Source: Pseudomonadota bacterium
GTDB lineage: Bacteria; Pseudomonadota; Alphaproteobacteria; Rhizobiales; Hyphomicrobiaceae
NCBI GenBank assembly: GCA_023387235.1
Contig: JAEWIJ010000209.1
Span: forward strand, 1 to 11,249
Direction: 5' to 3'
Length of the DNA: 11,249 nt
The translations under genes were made by a program, and so were the position numbers. Under the pieces are notes generated by a model. The model did not search any database, had not been told where the DNA came from, and was given only the letters and a program-made list of their open reading frames with translations. Below are positions 1-5,823 of the stretch, one piece after another. Numbering within the stretch: the stretch's first letter is position 1; every line of letters starts with the position of its first letter.

Positions 1-143
1 TGGGGGGGGTGGGGGGGGGGGGGCGGGGCGGCGGCAAACGCTGAGGTCGGTAAGTGCCGCCGCCCCTCATTCTAACTTTCTCCCCGTGTAGGACGGGGAG
101 AAGGGACATGTCGTCATCGGAGGCACGCCCTCGCTCGCGCGAA
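1..143. other. Gene-free left edge with a long G-run
   Basis: No credible coding region is seen here. The first 23 bases are almost entirely G, broken only by T at 1 and 10, and are followed by a short C/G-rich stretch. This could be a natural homopolymer or G-quadruplex-prone tract, or a sequencing or assembly artefact at a contig end. The rest holds only the hairpin at 78-102 and the 3' flank of the minus-strand operon ending at 144. Confidence 0.6.
78..102. repeat. Hairpin of the TTCTCCCCG type, possible operon terminator
   Basis: TTCTCCCCGT at 78-87 pairs perfectly with ACGGGGAGAA at 93-102 around the 5-base loop GTAGG, and the stem extends slightly with a wobble pair. It lies 42 bases past the stop of the minus-strand operon, so it could end that transcript. 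Neither side has a clear T-run, so a classical intrinsic terminator is not shown. Similar TCTCCCC/GGGGAGA hairpins are common dispersed elements in rhizobial genomes (general knowledge). Membership in such a family here is inferred. Confidence 0.6.
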
Positions 144-833
144 TTACAGATGCTCCCGCACAGCCTCGCGCAACCACGGCAGTAGCTCCGCATCGAACCA
201 CGGATGCTTCTTGATCCACGCGTTGTTGCGCCATGAGGGATGCGGCAGCGGCACCATCACAGGCCCGCCCGGCCGCGCGACGATCTCGCGCCAGCGCTGC
301 ACAGTACCTGTGAGATCGCGGCCGGCATCCGCGCCGAGATGCCAGCGCTGAGCATACTGCCCGACGAGCAGGATGAGCTCCAGGTTCGGCAGGGCCGCCA
401 TCAGCCGCGCACGCCAGAGCGGCGCGCATTCGCGACGTGGTGGCAGATCGCCGCCCTTCGCGTCGAGGCCGGGAAAGCAGAAGCCCATGGGGATGACGGC
501 GATGTGCGCGACGTCGTAGAATTCCTCGTCCGTGACGCCCATCCACTGACGCAGGCGCACGCCTGAAGGATCCGTGAAAGGCGTGCCGGAGGCATGAACG
601 CGCGTGCCCGGCGCCTGCCCGAATACACCGATGCGCGCGGTCGTGCTCACGCGCAGTACGGGACGCGGCTCGTGCGGAAGCGGTGCGCCCTGCGGCGCGT
701 CGCGGCAGATGCGACAGGCGCGGATGTCCGCAGCGAGCGCGTCGAGTGTACGGCGTGAGGTTCGTGCTGGCCGCGCGGGCACTCGTCGTGCCGAAGGCGC
801 GCGCTTCGATCGTGCTTGCCGCGTGGCGGTCAT
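144..833 (-). CDS. Uracil-DNA glycosylase family protein with Fe-S cluster cysteines
   Basis: This is a 229-residue member of the UDG superfamily (COG1573-like), expected to remove uracil or another damaged base from DNA at the start of base excision repair. Motif 1 is GQAPG (residues 72-76), followed by the GTPF segment at 83-86. The C-terminal catalytic motif is HPSWRN (198-203). Cys40 and Cys43 (C-x2-C) plus Cys119 and Cys136 (16 residues between) match the spacing of the four cluster ligands of family-4 enzymes. Residues 1-29 are rich in Arg and Lys and probably disordered. The ATG at 833 overlaps the stop of the upstream MBL-fold gene (ATGA), which fixes this start over a far longer open frame and indicates translational coupling. 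Motif 1 has Gln where family 4 usually has Glu, and the usual motif-2 Asn is not evident. It therefore belongs to a variant subgroup, and its substrate is uncertain. Confidence 0.88.
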   Translation of the reverse strand: MTATRQARSKRAPSARRVPARPARTSRRTLDALAADIRACRICRDAPQGAPLPHEPRPVLRVSTTARIGVFGQAPGTRVHASGTPFTDPSGVRLRQWMGVTDEEFYDVAHIAVIPMGFCFPGLDAKGGDLPPRRECAPLWRARLMAALPNLELILLVGQYAQRWHLGADAGRDLTGTVQRWREIVARPGGPVMVPLPHPSWRNNAWIKKHPWFDAELLPWLREAVREHL

Positions 834-1573
834 ATGTCGATGACGAGGCCGTCCTCGGCGAGCAGGATGTTCGGCCGGTCGATCTCGTGACGGCGCGCAA
901 GCATCGAGCCGTTCATGTGCGTGAGCAGAATGCGCTTCGCCGCGATGCGCGGCAGATGCTCTTCGAGGATCTTCCAGCTCATGTGATAGCGGACCGGGCC
1001 GTCGAAGGCATAGCACTCGGTGATGAAGAGATCGGCGCCGGCGCTCACGGGAACGAGCGCCTCGACCCACTCGGTATCGCCCGAGAACGCGAGCACCTTG
1101 CCCGCGGTCTCGAAGCGCAGTGCGTGCGATGGTGCGCCCGAGGGGTGCGAGACCTCCCACGCCGTCACCGAGACTGGCCCCTCGACGAGCGGCTGGCCGG
1201 CGCGGCACTCCTTGAAGATCAGCGGATAGCGCCGCTCGATCTTCGTCGAGCCAGGGAACATGAGCTCGGCCGTCCGCAGCGCGCGATCCTCGACACCCGG
1301 TGGTCCGATCACGGTCAGCGCGTGCGTCCGCTTGGCGACGTGCTGGGCGTGCATCATCCACCATACAAGGCCGCTGTAATGGTCGCCGTGGAGGTGCGAG
1401 AGAAAGATCGTGGAGATGCCGTTCGGATCGAGGCCGAGCCCATTGAGGCCGATCAGGCTCGTCGCGCCACAGTCGATCAGAAAGCGGTGGTGGCCGAGAT
1501 CGACATGATAGCCGGTCTGCAGCCGACCTCCGGCGCCGAAGGCATCGCCGCATCCGACGATCGTAAGCTTCAT
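830..1573 (-). CDS. MBL-fold metallohydrolase, RNase Z-like
   Basis: This 247-residue metallo-beta-lactamase-fold hydrolase resembles the RNase Z/ElaC group (COG1234). The metal-binding motif HLHGDH is at residues 60-65. Further likely ligands are His143 in SHPSG, Asp166 in FSGDTEW and His219 in LTHMNGS, so both metal sites look intact. There is no signal peptide, so it should be cytoplasmic. The substrate cannot be told: tRNA 3' processing, a phosphodiester or a small-molecule ester are all possible. It is the middle gene of the operon, 33 bases after the GST gene and overlapping the UDG gene by 4 bases. I chose the ATG at 1573 because the conserved-looking fold starts at once with MKLTIVGCGDAF. 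A GTG directly before it (1576) would add one residue. No strong ribosome binding site separates the two. Confidence 0.88.
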   Translation of the reverse strand: MKLTIVGCGDAFGAGGRLQTGYHVDLGHHRFLIDCGATSLIGLNGLGLDPNGISTIFLSHLHGDHYSGLVWWMMHAQHVAKRTHALTVIGPPGVEDRALRTAELMFPGSTKIERRYPLIFKECRAGQPLVEGPVSVTAWEVSHPSGAPSHALRFETAGKVLAFSGDTEWVEALVPVSAGADLFITECYAFDGPVRYHMSWKILEEHLPRIAAKRILLTHMNGSMLARRHEIDRPNILLAEDGLVIDI

Positions 1574-1606
1574 CACGGGCGTCTCGGCCTCTCGTTCTGC
1601 GCGCGG

Positions 1607-2218
1607 TCAGGCTTTGGCGCTTGGCCGAGCGGCAACTTCCGCATACCAGCGCTCGACGTTCTTCAGGCCCTCGGGCCGCGTCACGCGTGCCGGTTTCATG
1701 AAGTCCATGGCGACGAGTGCGGTGATGTCGGCGACGGAATAAACGTCGCCGGCGACATAGCGGTTGCCGGCGAGCTGCTCGTCGATGATCTGCAGCATCT
1801 CGTGCGCCTTGGGCTTGTTGGCCTCACCCCAGGCAGAGATCTGCGGCACTTCCAGCGTGGCCATGGCCGGATGGAGATGACGGAAGGCGGCCGCGACAGG
1901 TGCCAGCAGCCCGAGCTCCACGCGCCGCTGCCACATCTCGACCAGGGCCTTGCCGACGGCGCCGGTCCCGAACAGGGACGGTTCCGGATGCAACTCTTCG
2001 AAGTAGCGGCAGATGGCGATCGATTCGCAGATGGCCGTGCCGTCATCGAGCTCCAGCACCGGCACCCGCTGAAGTTTGTTCAATTTCGTGAATTTGTCGC
2101 TCTTGAGATCGCCCTTCATGAGGTCGAGTTCTTCCGTCGGCACCTGGATGCCCTTCTCGGCGAGGAAGATGCGCACGCGCCGAGGATTGGGCGCCATCCG
2201 GGTTTCGAGGAGCTTCAT
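1607..2218 (-). CDS. Glutathione S-transferase family protein
   Basis: This 203-residue cytosolic GST probably conjugates glutathione to electrophiles or uses it as a reductant. The N-terminal thioredoxin-like domain covers about residues 1-80. It contains the segment APNPRRVRI near the active site (9-17), the cis-proline motif RVPVLELDDG (51-60) and the glutathione-contacting E-S pair at 65-66. The all-helical C-terminal domain covers about 90-200, with the N-capping box SVADI at 161-165. The start at 2218 is supported by GGAGG five bases upstream. An in-frame longer start at 2281 would only add 21 low-complexity residues. It is the first gene of a minus-strand operon with the MBL-fold and UDG genes. 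The catalytic residue is not obvious (no clear Tyr, Ser or Cys in the APNPRR segment), so class and substrate are undetermined. Confidence 0.9.
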   Translation of the reverse strand: MKLLETRMAPNPRRVRIFLAEKGIQVPTEELDLMKGDLKSDKFTKLNKLQRVPVLELDDGTAICESIAICRYFEELHPEPSLFGTGAVGKALVEMWQRRVELGLLAPVAAAFRHLHPAMATLEVPQISAWGEANKPKAHEMLQIIDEQLAGNRYVAGDVYSVADITALVAMDFMKPARVTRPEGLKNVERWYAEVAARPSAKA

Positions 2219-2230
2219 GGGGGCCTCCAG
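2212..2230 (-). promoter_or_regulatory. Ribosome binding site deciding the GST start
   Basis: Read on the minus strand, GGAGG is followed by five C residues and then the ATG at 2218. This consensus site selects the 203-residue product over the upstream in-frame start at 2281. Confidence 0.7.
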
Positions 2231-2555
2231 CCTGAGCGTGTGGGTGCGCCTAGTGGTAGTCGAGCGGCTATCGGGGTGCAACGCCGGCCCGGCATGGGTC
2301 CTCGGCGGCCGGCGCGGAAGTTGCCCGGAGATGGCCAGCCTCAGCGCAAAATTCGTAATGCGAGCAATGTAATTATAACCTTTGGGTCAGAGTAAACGCG
2401 AAGTTAGGATTTACAGATCATTCTCCCCGGAGAACGAAGGCAGCGCAAAGGGGATATCGCCGGTCGCGAGGGGAGCGACATGGTCGGGTCCAAGGTGCGG
2501 CCTGCCCCGCGCGGGACTTCGGGGTCATCACGTGTCATCGATCAGCACCGCCGTC
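2219..2555. promoter_or_regulatory. Divergent intergenic region between the GST operon and the histidine kinase
   Basis: No gene is supported in these 337 bases. The segment about 2348-2420 is markedly AT-rich against its surroundings and probably carries the promoters. On the minus strand a perfect TATAAT lies at 2377-2372, with TTCGCG (2402-2397) 19 bases upstream as a weak -35, which would give the GST operon a leader of roughly 150 bases. On the plus strand, TATAAC at 2374-2379 could serve the kinase, but its -35 is poor. A perfect inverted repeat with six-base arms, TTCTCC/GGAGAA, lies at 2421-2434. An open frame runs in from 2382 to the kinase, so an N-terminally longer kinase cannot be excluded. 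Confidence 0.45.
2421..2434. repeat. Short inverted repeat TTCTCC-CC-GGAGAA
   Basis: Two perfect six-base arms are separated by CC, about 40 bases from the candidate -10 boxes in the divergent promoter region. The size and place would suit an operator. It also shares TTCTCCCCG with the hairpin at 78-102, so it may instead be a degenerate copy of that element. Confidence 0.4.
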
Positions 2556-4106
2556 ATGGATGTAGGCGCGAGCCCTCGCCGCCCGCGGATCTTGCGCGCG
2601 CATCCGGGCTACCAGGTACGGGACGCGCGCCGCCGCCTCTCGCTCGACGGTGATGGCAAGCCGGAATTCGAGCACGAGATGCTGCTGATGTTCGTCAGGA
2701 ACGAGCTCAGCGCCGTCGCGACCATCCAGCTCCTCGCGGTGATCTTCTCCCTCGCCTCCATGTTCTGGGCGACGAAGACCGAGGCCGTGCTCTGGCTGGT
2801 GATGGTCATCGGCGCCAAGGTCGTGCTCCTCGAACTCTGCCGGCGCTTCGTCGCGCTCGATCGCAACGAGATCAACATCCCGCTCTGGCGCCGCCGGCTC
2901 GTCCTCGCGGAGACCGTGAACGGCTTCGTGTGGGCGGGCTTTGCGCTCGTCGGCATGGGGGCGACCGACTCCGCCTCGCATGTGTTCCTCTTCGCCTCGC
3001 TGATCGTCGTGCTCGCGATCCGCATGACCTTCGCGTCGACGGCGCTGCCGATCCTCTATGTCGGCACCATCCCGATGACGATCGCGGTCGTCGTGCGCCT
3101 GCTGATGCTCGGCCATCCCTTCTATTGGGCCATGGCCTCGATGGCGCTCGGTGTGCATGTCTACTTCATCTTCCTCGCGAAGGGCCTCAACTCGACCGCG
3201 CTCGCCATGCTCGAGTACCGCGCCGAGAAGGACGCGCTTATTGCCGAGCTCGAGCAGGAGAAGGCAACGTCCGACGATGCGCGCCGCCGCGCAGAGTCGG
3301 CCAACGTCGCCAAGTCGCGCTTCCTCGCGACCATGAGCCACGAGCTCCGGACGCCGCTCAATGCCATTCTCGGCTTCTCCGAGGTCATGAAGTCCGAGCT
3401 GCTCGGGCCGCTCAAGAACCAGACCTATAAGGAATACGCCGCGAACGTGCACTACAGCGGCAGCCACCTCCTGCACCTGATCAACGAGATCCTCGACATC
3501 TCCCGCATCGAGGCCGGCCGCTACGATCTCAACGAGGAGGCCATCCGCCTCGTCGATGTCGCGGAGGACTGCCATCGCCTGCTGAAGCTCAGGGCCGAGA
3601 GCAAGAACCTCACCATCGAGCTGAACCTCGACCATTCGCTGCCGATGGTCTGGGCGGACGAGCGCGCCATGCGCCAGATCTGCCTCAATCTCCTTTCGAA
3701 TGCGCTCAAGTTCACGCCCAAGGGCGGCCGCGTCACGCTGAGCGTCTATCGCGACGATGCCGGCGGCCAGACGCTCAGCATCCGGGATACGGGGCCCGGC
3801 ATTCCGCGCGAGGAGATCCCGCGCATCATGCAGGCGTTCGGCCAGGGTTCGCTCGCGCACGAGAATGCGGAAGGCGGCACCGGCCTCGGCCTCCCGATCG
3901 TCAAGAGCCTCGTGGAGCTGCACGAGGGTGTGTTCGAGCTGCGCTCGGAGCTGCGCAAGGGCACCGAAGTCCTGGTTGCGCTGCCGCGCCAGCGCGTCAT
4001 GGAAACGCTGCCGCCCCTTCAGCCCCTCGGCCAGGAGCGCCACCGCACGCTCGAGCGGGGGAGCCGTACCGGCGGCCGCGCGCCGCACGCCGCCCTGATG
4101 AGCTGA
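2556..4106 (+). CDS. Membrane sensor histidine kinase, PleC/DivJ-like catalytic core
   Basis: This 516-residue hybrid-free histidine kinase should autophosphorylate and pass phosphate to a separate response regulator not encoded in this window. About six hydrophobic segments lie between residues 51 and 208, and no periplasmic sensor domain is visible. A charged coiled-coil linker spans about 219-252. The HisKA domain contains SHELRTPLNAILGFSEVM, with phospho-acceptor His262. The ATP-binding domain has the N box NLLSNALKFTPKGG (378-391), G1 DTGPGIP (411-417) and G2 GGTGLGLPIVK (440-450). A basic tail of about 36 residues follows. The HisKA sequence resembles alphaproteobacterial PleC/DivJ/PdhS kinases (established family knowledge), but a cell-cycle role is only inferred. 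The start is uncertain: ATG 2556 lacks a good ribosome binding site, GTG 2532 has GGGG nearby, and the frame stays open back to 2382. Confidence 0.88.
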   Translation: MDVGASPRRPRILRAHPGYQVRDARRRLSLDGDGKPEFEHEMLLMFVRNELSAVATIQLLAVIFSLASMFWATKTEAVLWLVMVIGAKVVLLELCRRFVALDRNEINIPLWRRRLVLAETVNGFVWAGFALVGMGATDSASHVFLFASLIVVLAIRMTFASTALPILYVGTIPMTIAVVVRLLMLGHPFYWAMASMALGVHVYFIFLAKGLNSTALAMLEYRAEKDALIAELEQEKATSDDARRRAESANVAKSRFLATMSHELRTPLNAILGFSEVMKSELLGPLKNQTYKEYAANVHYSGSHLLHLINEILDISRIEAGRYDLNEEAIRLVDVAEDCHRLLKLRAESKNLTIELNLDHSLPMVWADERAMRQICLNLLSNALKFTPKGGRVTLSVYRDDAGGQTLSIRDTGPGIPREEIPRIMQAFGQGSLAHENAEGGTGLGLPIVKSLVELHEGVFELRSELRKGTEVLVALPRQRVMETLPPLQPLGQERHRTLERGSRTGGRAPHAALMS

Positions 4107-4149
4107 ACCGCGGCTGAATGGCCTCGCCTGCCAACTCAATGTGTTCTGT

Positions 4150-4169
4150 CGGGTGGACATTGCCACCCG
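4150..4169. terminator. Hairpin downstream of the histidine kinase gene
   Basis: CGGGTGG at 4150-4156 pairs perfectly with CCACCCG at 4163-4169 around the loop ACATTG. It begins 44 bases after the kinase stop and before the DUF1289 gene, so it may reduce read-through. No T-run follows on either strand, so the terminator call is tentative. Confidence 0.35.
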
Positions 4170-4251
4170 GTCGCCGCGATCCTATCTAAGCCTCCTAGGC
4201 AGCATCGATCCGGCCCGCGTCAGCGCGCTCCCGCGATCGGCAGGGAGCGCG

Positions 4252-4443
4252 ATGGAAAGTCCGTGCATTCAGGTCTGCGTGATGGACGCCCGGTCGCAGT
4301 TGTGCGCCGGATGCGGGCGGACCCTCGCGGAAATTGCGGCCTGGAGCACTTTCGCGCCTGCGGAGCGCCGCAGAATCATGGCTCTGTTGCCGGAGCGGCG
4401 GCGTCTTGCGGACGCGGCGATGCCGGCCGCAGCCGGGGATTGA
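4252..4443 (+). CDS. DUF1289 domain small cysteine-rich protein
   Basis: This 63-residue protein matches the DUF1289 pattern: an N-terminal SPCIQVC segment (residues 3-9) and a second pair in CAGCGRT (18-24), giving four cysteines that could bind a metal. An AEIAAWSTF segment (26-34) and an ERRRIMALLPER segment (38-49) follow, both typical of the family. Its biochemical role is unknown. The start at 4252 is chosen because AGGGAG lies about four bases upstream and the family begins just before the first cysteine. Longer upstream starts would add unrelated residues. The stop is only four bases before the ATG of the first aspartic protease, so the two are surely co-transcribed. That neighbourhood recurs in Hyphomicrobiales as far as I recall. 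Confidence 0.87.
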   Translation: MESPCIQVCVMDARSQLCAGCGRTLAEIAAWSTFAPAERRRIMALLPERRRLADAAMPAAAGD

Positions 4444-4447
4444 AAGC

Positions 4448-5149
4448 ATGGGCTGGCTGATCGTCCTGATGGTCCTGATCGGTGCGCTCGCCCTGCTCAT
4501 TGCGGGCGATGCGACGCTGTTCGGCCTCGACTGGCCGGACCTCGCGGCGGCGGGCTTCCTCGCCGCCTTCCTGATCGTGATCACGCTGTCGCTCGCAGGC
4601 TCCTACCGTGGCCGTGTGCTGCAGGCCGCGCGCGACTTCCTGACCTGGGCGGCCATCGCCTTCGTCCTCGTCGCCGGCTACAGCTATCGCGACGAGATCA
4701 CCGAGATCGCGTACCGCGTGCGCGGCGAGCTGACCCCGCCCGGCAGCGCCGTATCCGTCGAGCCGAGCACGCCTGGATCGCAGGCGGTCCGCATCCGCAA
4801 GCGGCGCGATGGCCATTTCGTCGTCAATGCCCGGATCAACGGCCAGAATACGGCCATGCTGGTCGACACAGGCGCCTCGACCGTCGTCATCAGCGAGGCG
4901 GATGCTGCCCGTCTCGGGATCGACACGCGGGGTCTCAGGTACACGGTGCCGGTCCAGACCGCGAACGGGGTGACCTACGCGGCGCACGTGCGCCTCGCCA
5001 GCATCGCCATCGGGACCATACAAGTCGAGGGCGTGGATGCGCTCGTGTCGCGTCCGGGGGCGCTGCGCGAGAACCTTCTCGGTATGAGTTTTTTAAGCCG
5101 CCTGCGCTCTTATGAGTTCTCCCGGGACTTTCTGACATTGCGGAGCTGA
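4448..5149 (+). CDS. Retropepsin-like aspartic protease, TIGR02281 type, with three membrane segments
   Basis: This 233-residue clan AA aspartic protease has hydrophobic segments at about residues 3-20, 32-51 and 66-79, a linker, and a retropepsin-like domain from about 113 to 233. The catalytic motif is VDTGAS (139-144), with the flap-like region TANGVTY at 171-177 and the conserved C-terminal segment NLLGMSFLSRL at 209-219. A single DTG per chain means it should act as a dimer. With three membrane passes the catalytic domain is probably periplasmic, although topology is inferred. The ATG at 4448 comes four bases after the DUF1289 stop, with GGGGA upstream as a plausible ribosome binding site. 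A start at 4334 would lie inside the DUF1289 gene and is rejected. Its substrate is unknown. Confidence 0.88.
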   Translation: MGWLIVLMVLIGALALLIAGDATLFGLDWPDLAAAGFLAAFLIVITLSLAGSYRGRVLQAARDFLTWAAIAFVLVAGYSYRDEITEIAYRVRGELTPPGSAVSVEPSTPGSQAVRIRKRRDGHFVVNARINGQNTAMLVDTGASTVVISEADAARLGIDTRGLRYTVPVQTANGVTYAAHVRLASIAIGTIQVEGVDALVSRPGALRENLLGMSFLSRLRSYEFSRDFLTLRS

Positions 5150-5207
5150 TACATCCAAAGCTTCGCGGCGGGCCCCGGCTGTGCACTCAGGCGGGAAGTT
5201 GTCTGTC

Positions 5208-5804
5208 ATGGCGTTGTCGCCTTCCGCAACGAATGCCTGCAAGCTGGCGGCGCTCTGGTTCGGGCTCGCCGGCGTGGGTGTCGTCGGCATCATGAATGCC
5301 GATCTCCTGCGCGACATGCTCGGCTTCAGGCTCGAGTACCAGGAGGATGCACCTCCGAGCACGACGCCGGATCGCCCGGCACTGGCTTCTTCCGATGACG
5401 AAGCCGGTGAGCCGGCGCCACCGGCCTCGGCGGGCCGCACCGTCGAGCTCAAGGCCGGCGCGCACGGCCACTTCTTTTCGCGCATTCATGTGAACGGCCG
5501 GGCCATGCACGCCATGGTCGACACCGGCGCTTCGATCGTCGCCTTGACCTATGAGGACGCCCGCAATGCCGGCGTCCACATTCGCGACGGCGACTATACC
5601 CACCGCGTCAGTACGGCGAACGGCGTCGCCCGCGTGGCGCTCGTCACGCTCGACAGCGTCGCCATCGAGGATATCGTCGTGCACGACGTGCGCGCCGCCG
5701 TCGCCGAGCCCGGGAAGCTCACGAAGACCCTGCTCGGCATGAGCTTCCTCGGCCAGCTCCGCCGCGCCGAGATGAGCCGCGGCACGCTCGTGCTGGAGGA
5801 GTAG
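5208..5804 (+). CDS. Second retropepsin-like aspartic protease, TIGR02281 type, single membrane anchor
   Basis: This 198-residue paralogue of the gene before it has one hydrophobic segment at about residues 11-29, a Pro/Ser/Asp/Glu-rich linker (46-76) and a retropepsin-like domain from about 78 to 198. It carries VDTGAS (104-109), STANGVA (135-141) and TLLGMSFLGQL (174-184). The catalytic Asp is intact, and dimerisation is expected as for the family. It lies 58 bases after the first protease without an obvious terminator, so probably in the same transcript. ATG 5208 is preferred because GGGAAG lies nine bases upstream. GTG 5181, in frame, would add nine residues and has no good site. The two proteases share the catalytic-domain plan but differ in membrane topology and flanking residues, so they may have different targets or form a heterodimer. 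Confidence 0.87.
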   Translation: MALSPSATNACKLAALWFGLAGVGVVGIMNADLLRDMLGFRLEYQEDAPPSTTPDRPALASSDDEAGEPAPPASAGRTVELKAGAHGHFFSRIHVNGRAMHAMVDTGASIVALTYEDARNAGVHIRDGDYTHRVSTANGVARVALVTLDSVAIEDIVVHDVRAAVAEPGKLTKTLLGMSFLGQLRRAEMSRGTLVLEE

Positions 5805-5818
5805 GGCGCCAAGCGCCC
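5804..5818. terminator. Small GC hairpin between convergent genes
   Basis: GGGCGC at 5804-5809, starting on the last base of the protease stop codon, pairs with GCGCCC at 5813-5818 around CAA. It sits in the 19-base gap between convergent genes, where a two-way terminator would be useful. There is no T-run and the loop is tight, so confidence is low. Confidence 0.28.
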
Positions 5819-5823
5819 GCGCC

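Noticed and set aside
144..1553. A 469-residue version of the UDG protein, suggesting a fusion
   Set aside because: The upstream 240 residues are an out-of-frame reading of the MBL-fold gene. The ATGA overlap at 830-833 gives the natural start.
683..2395. A 570-codon plus-strand open frame across the GST operon
   Set aside because: It spans three convincing genes on the other strand and has no domain signature; a composition shadow.
2535..4166. A 543-codon minus-strand open frame opposite the histidine kinase
   Set aside because: It mirrors the codon pattern of the kinase, shows low-complexity charged sequence and has no recognisable motif.
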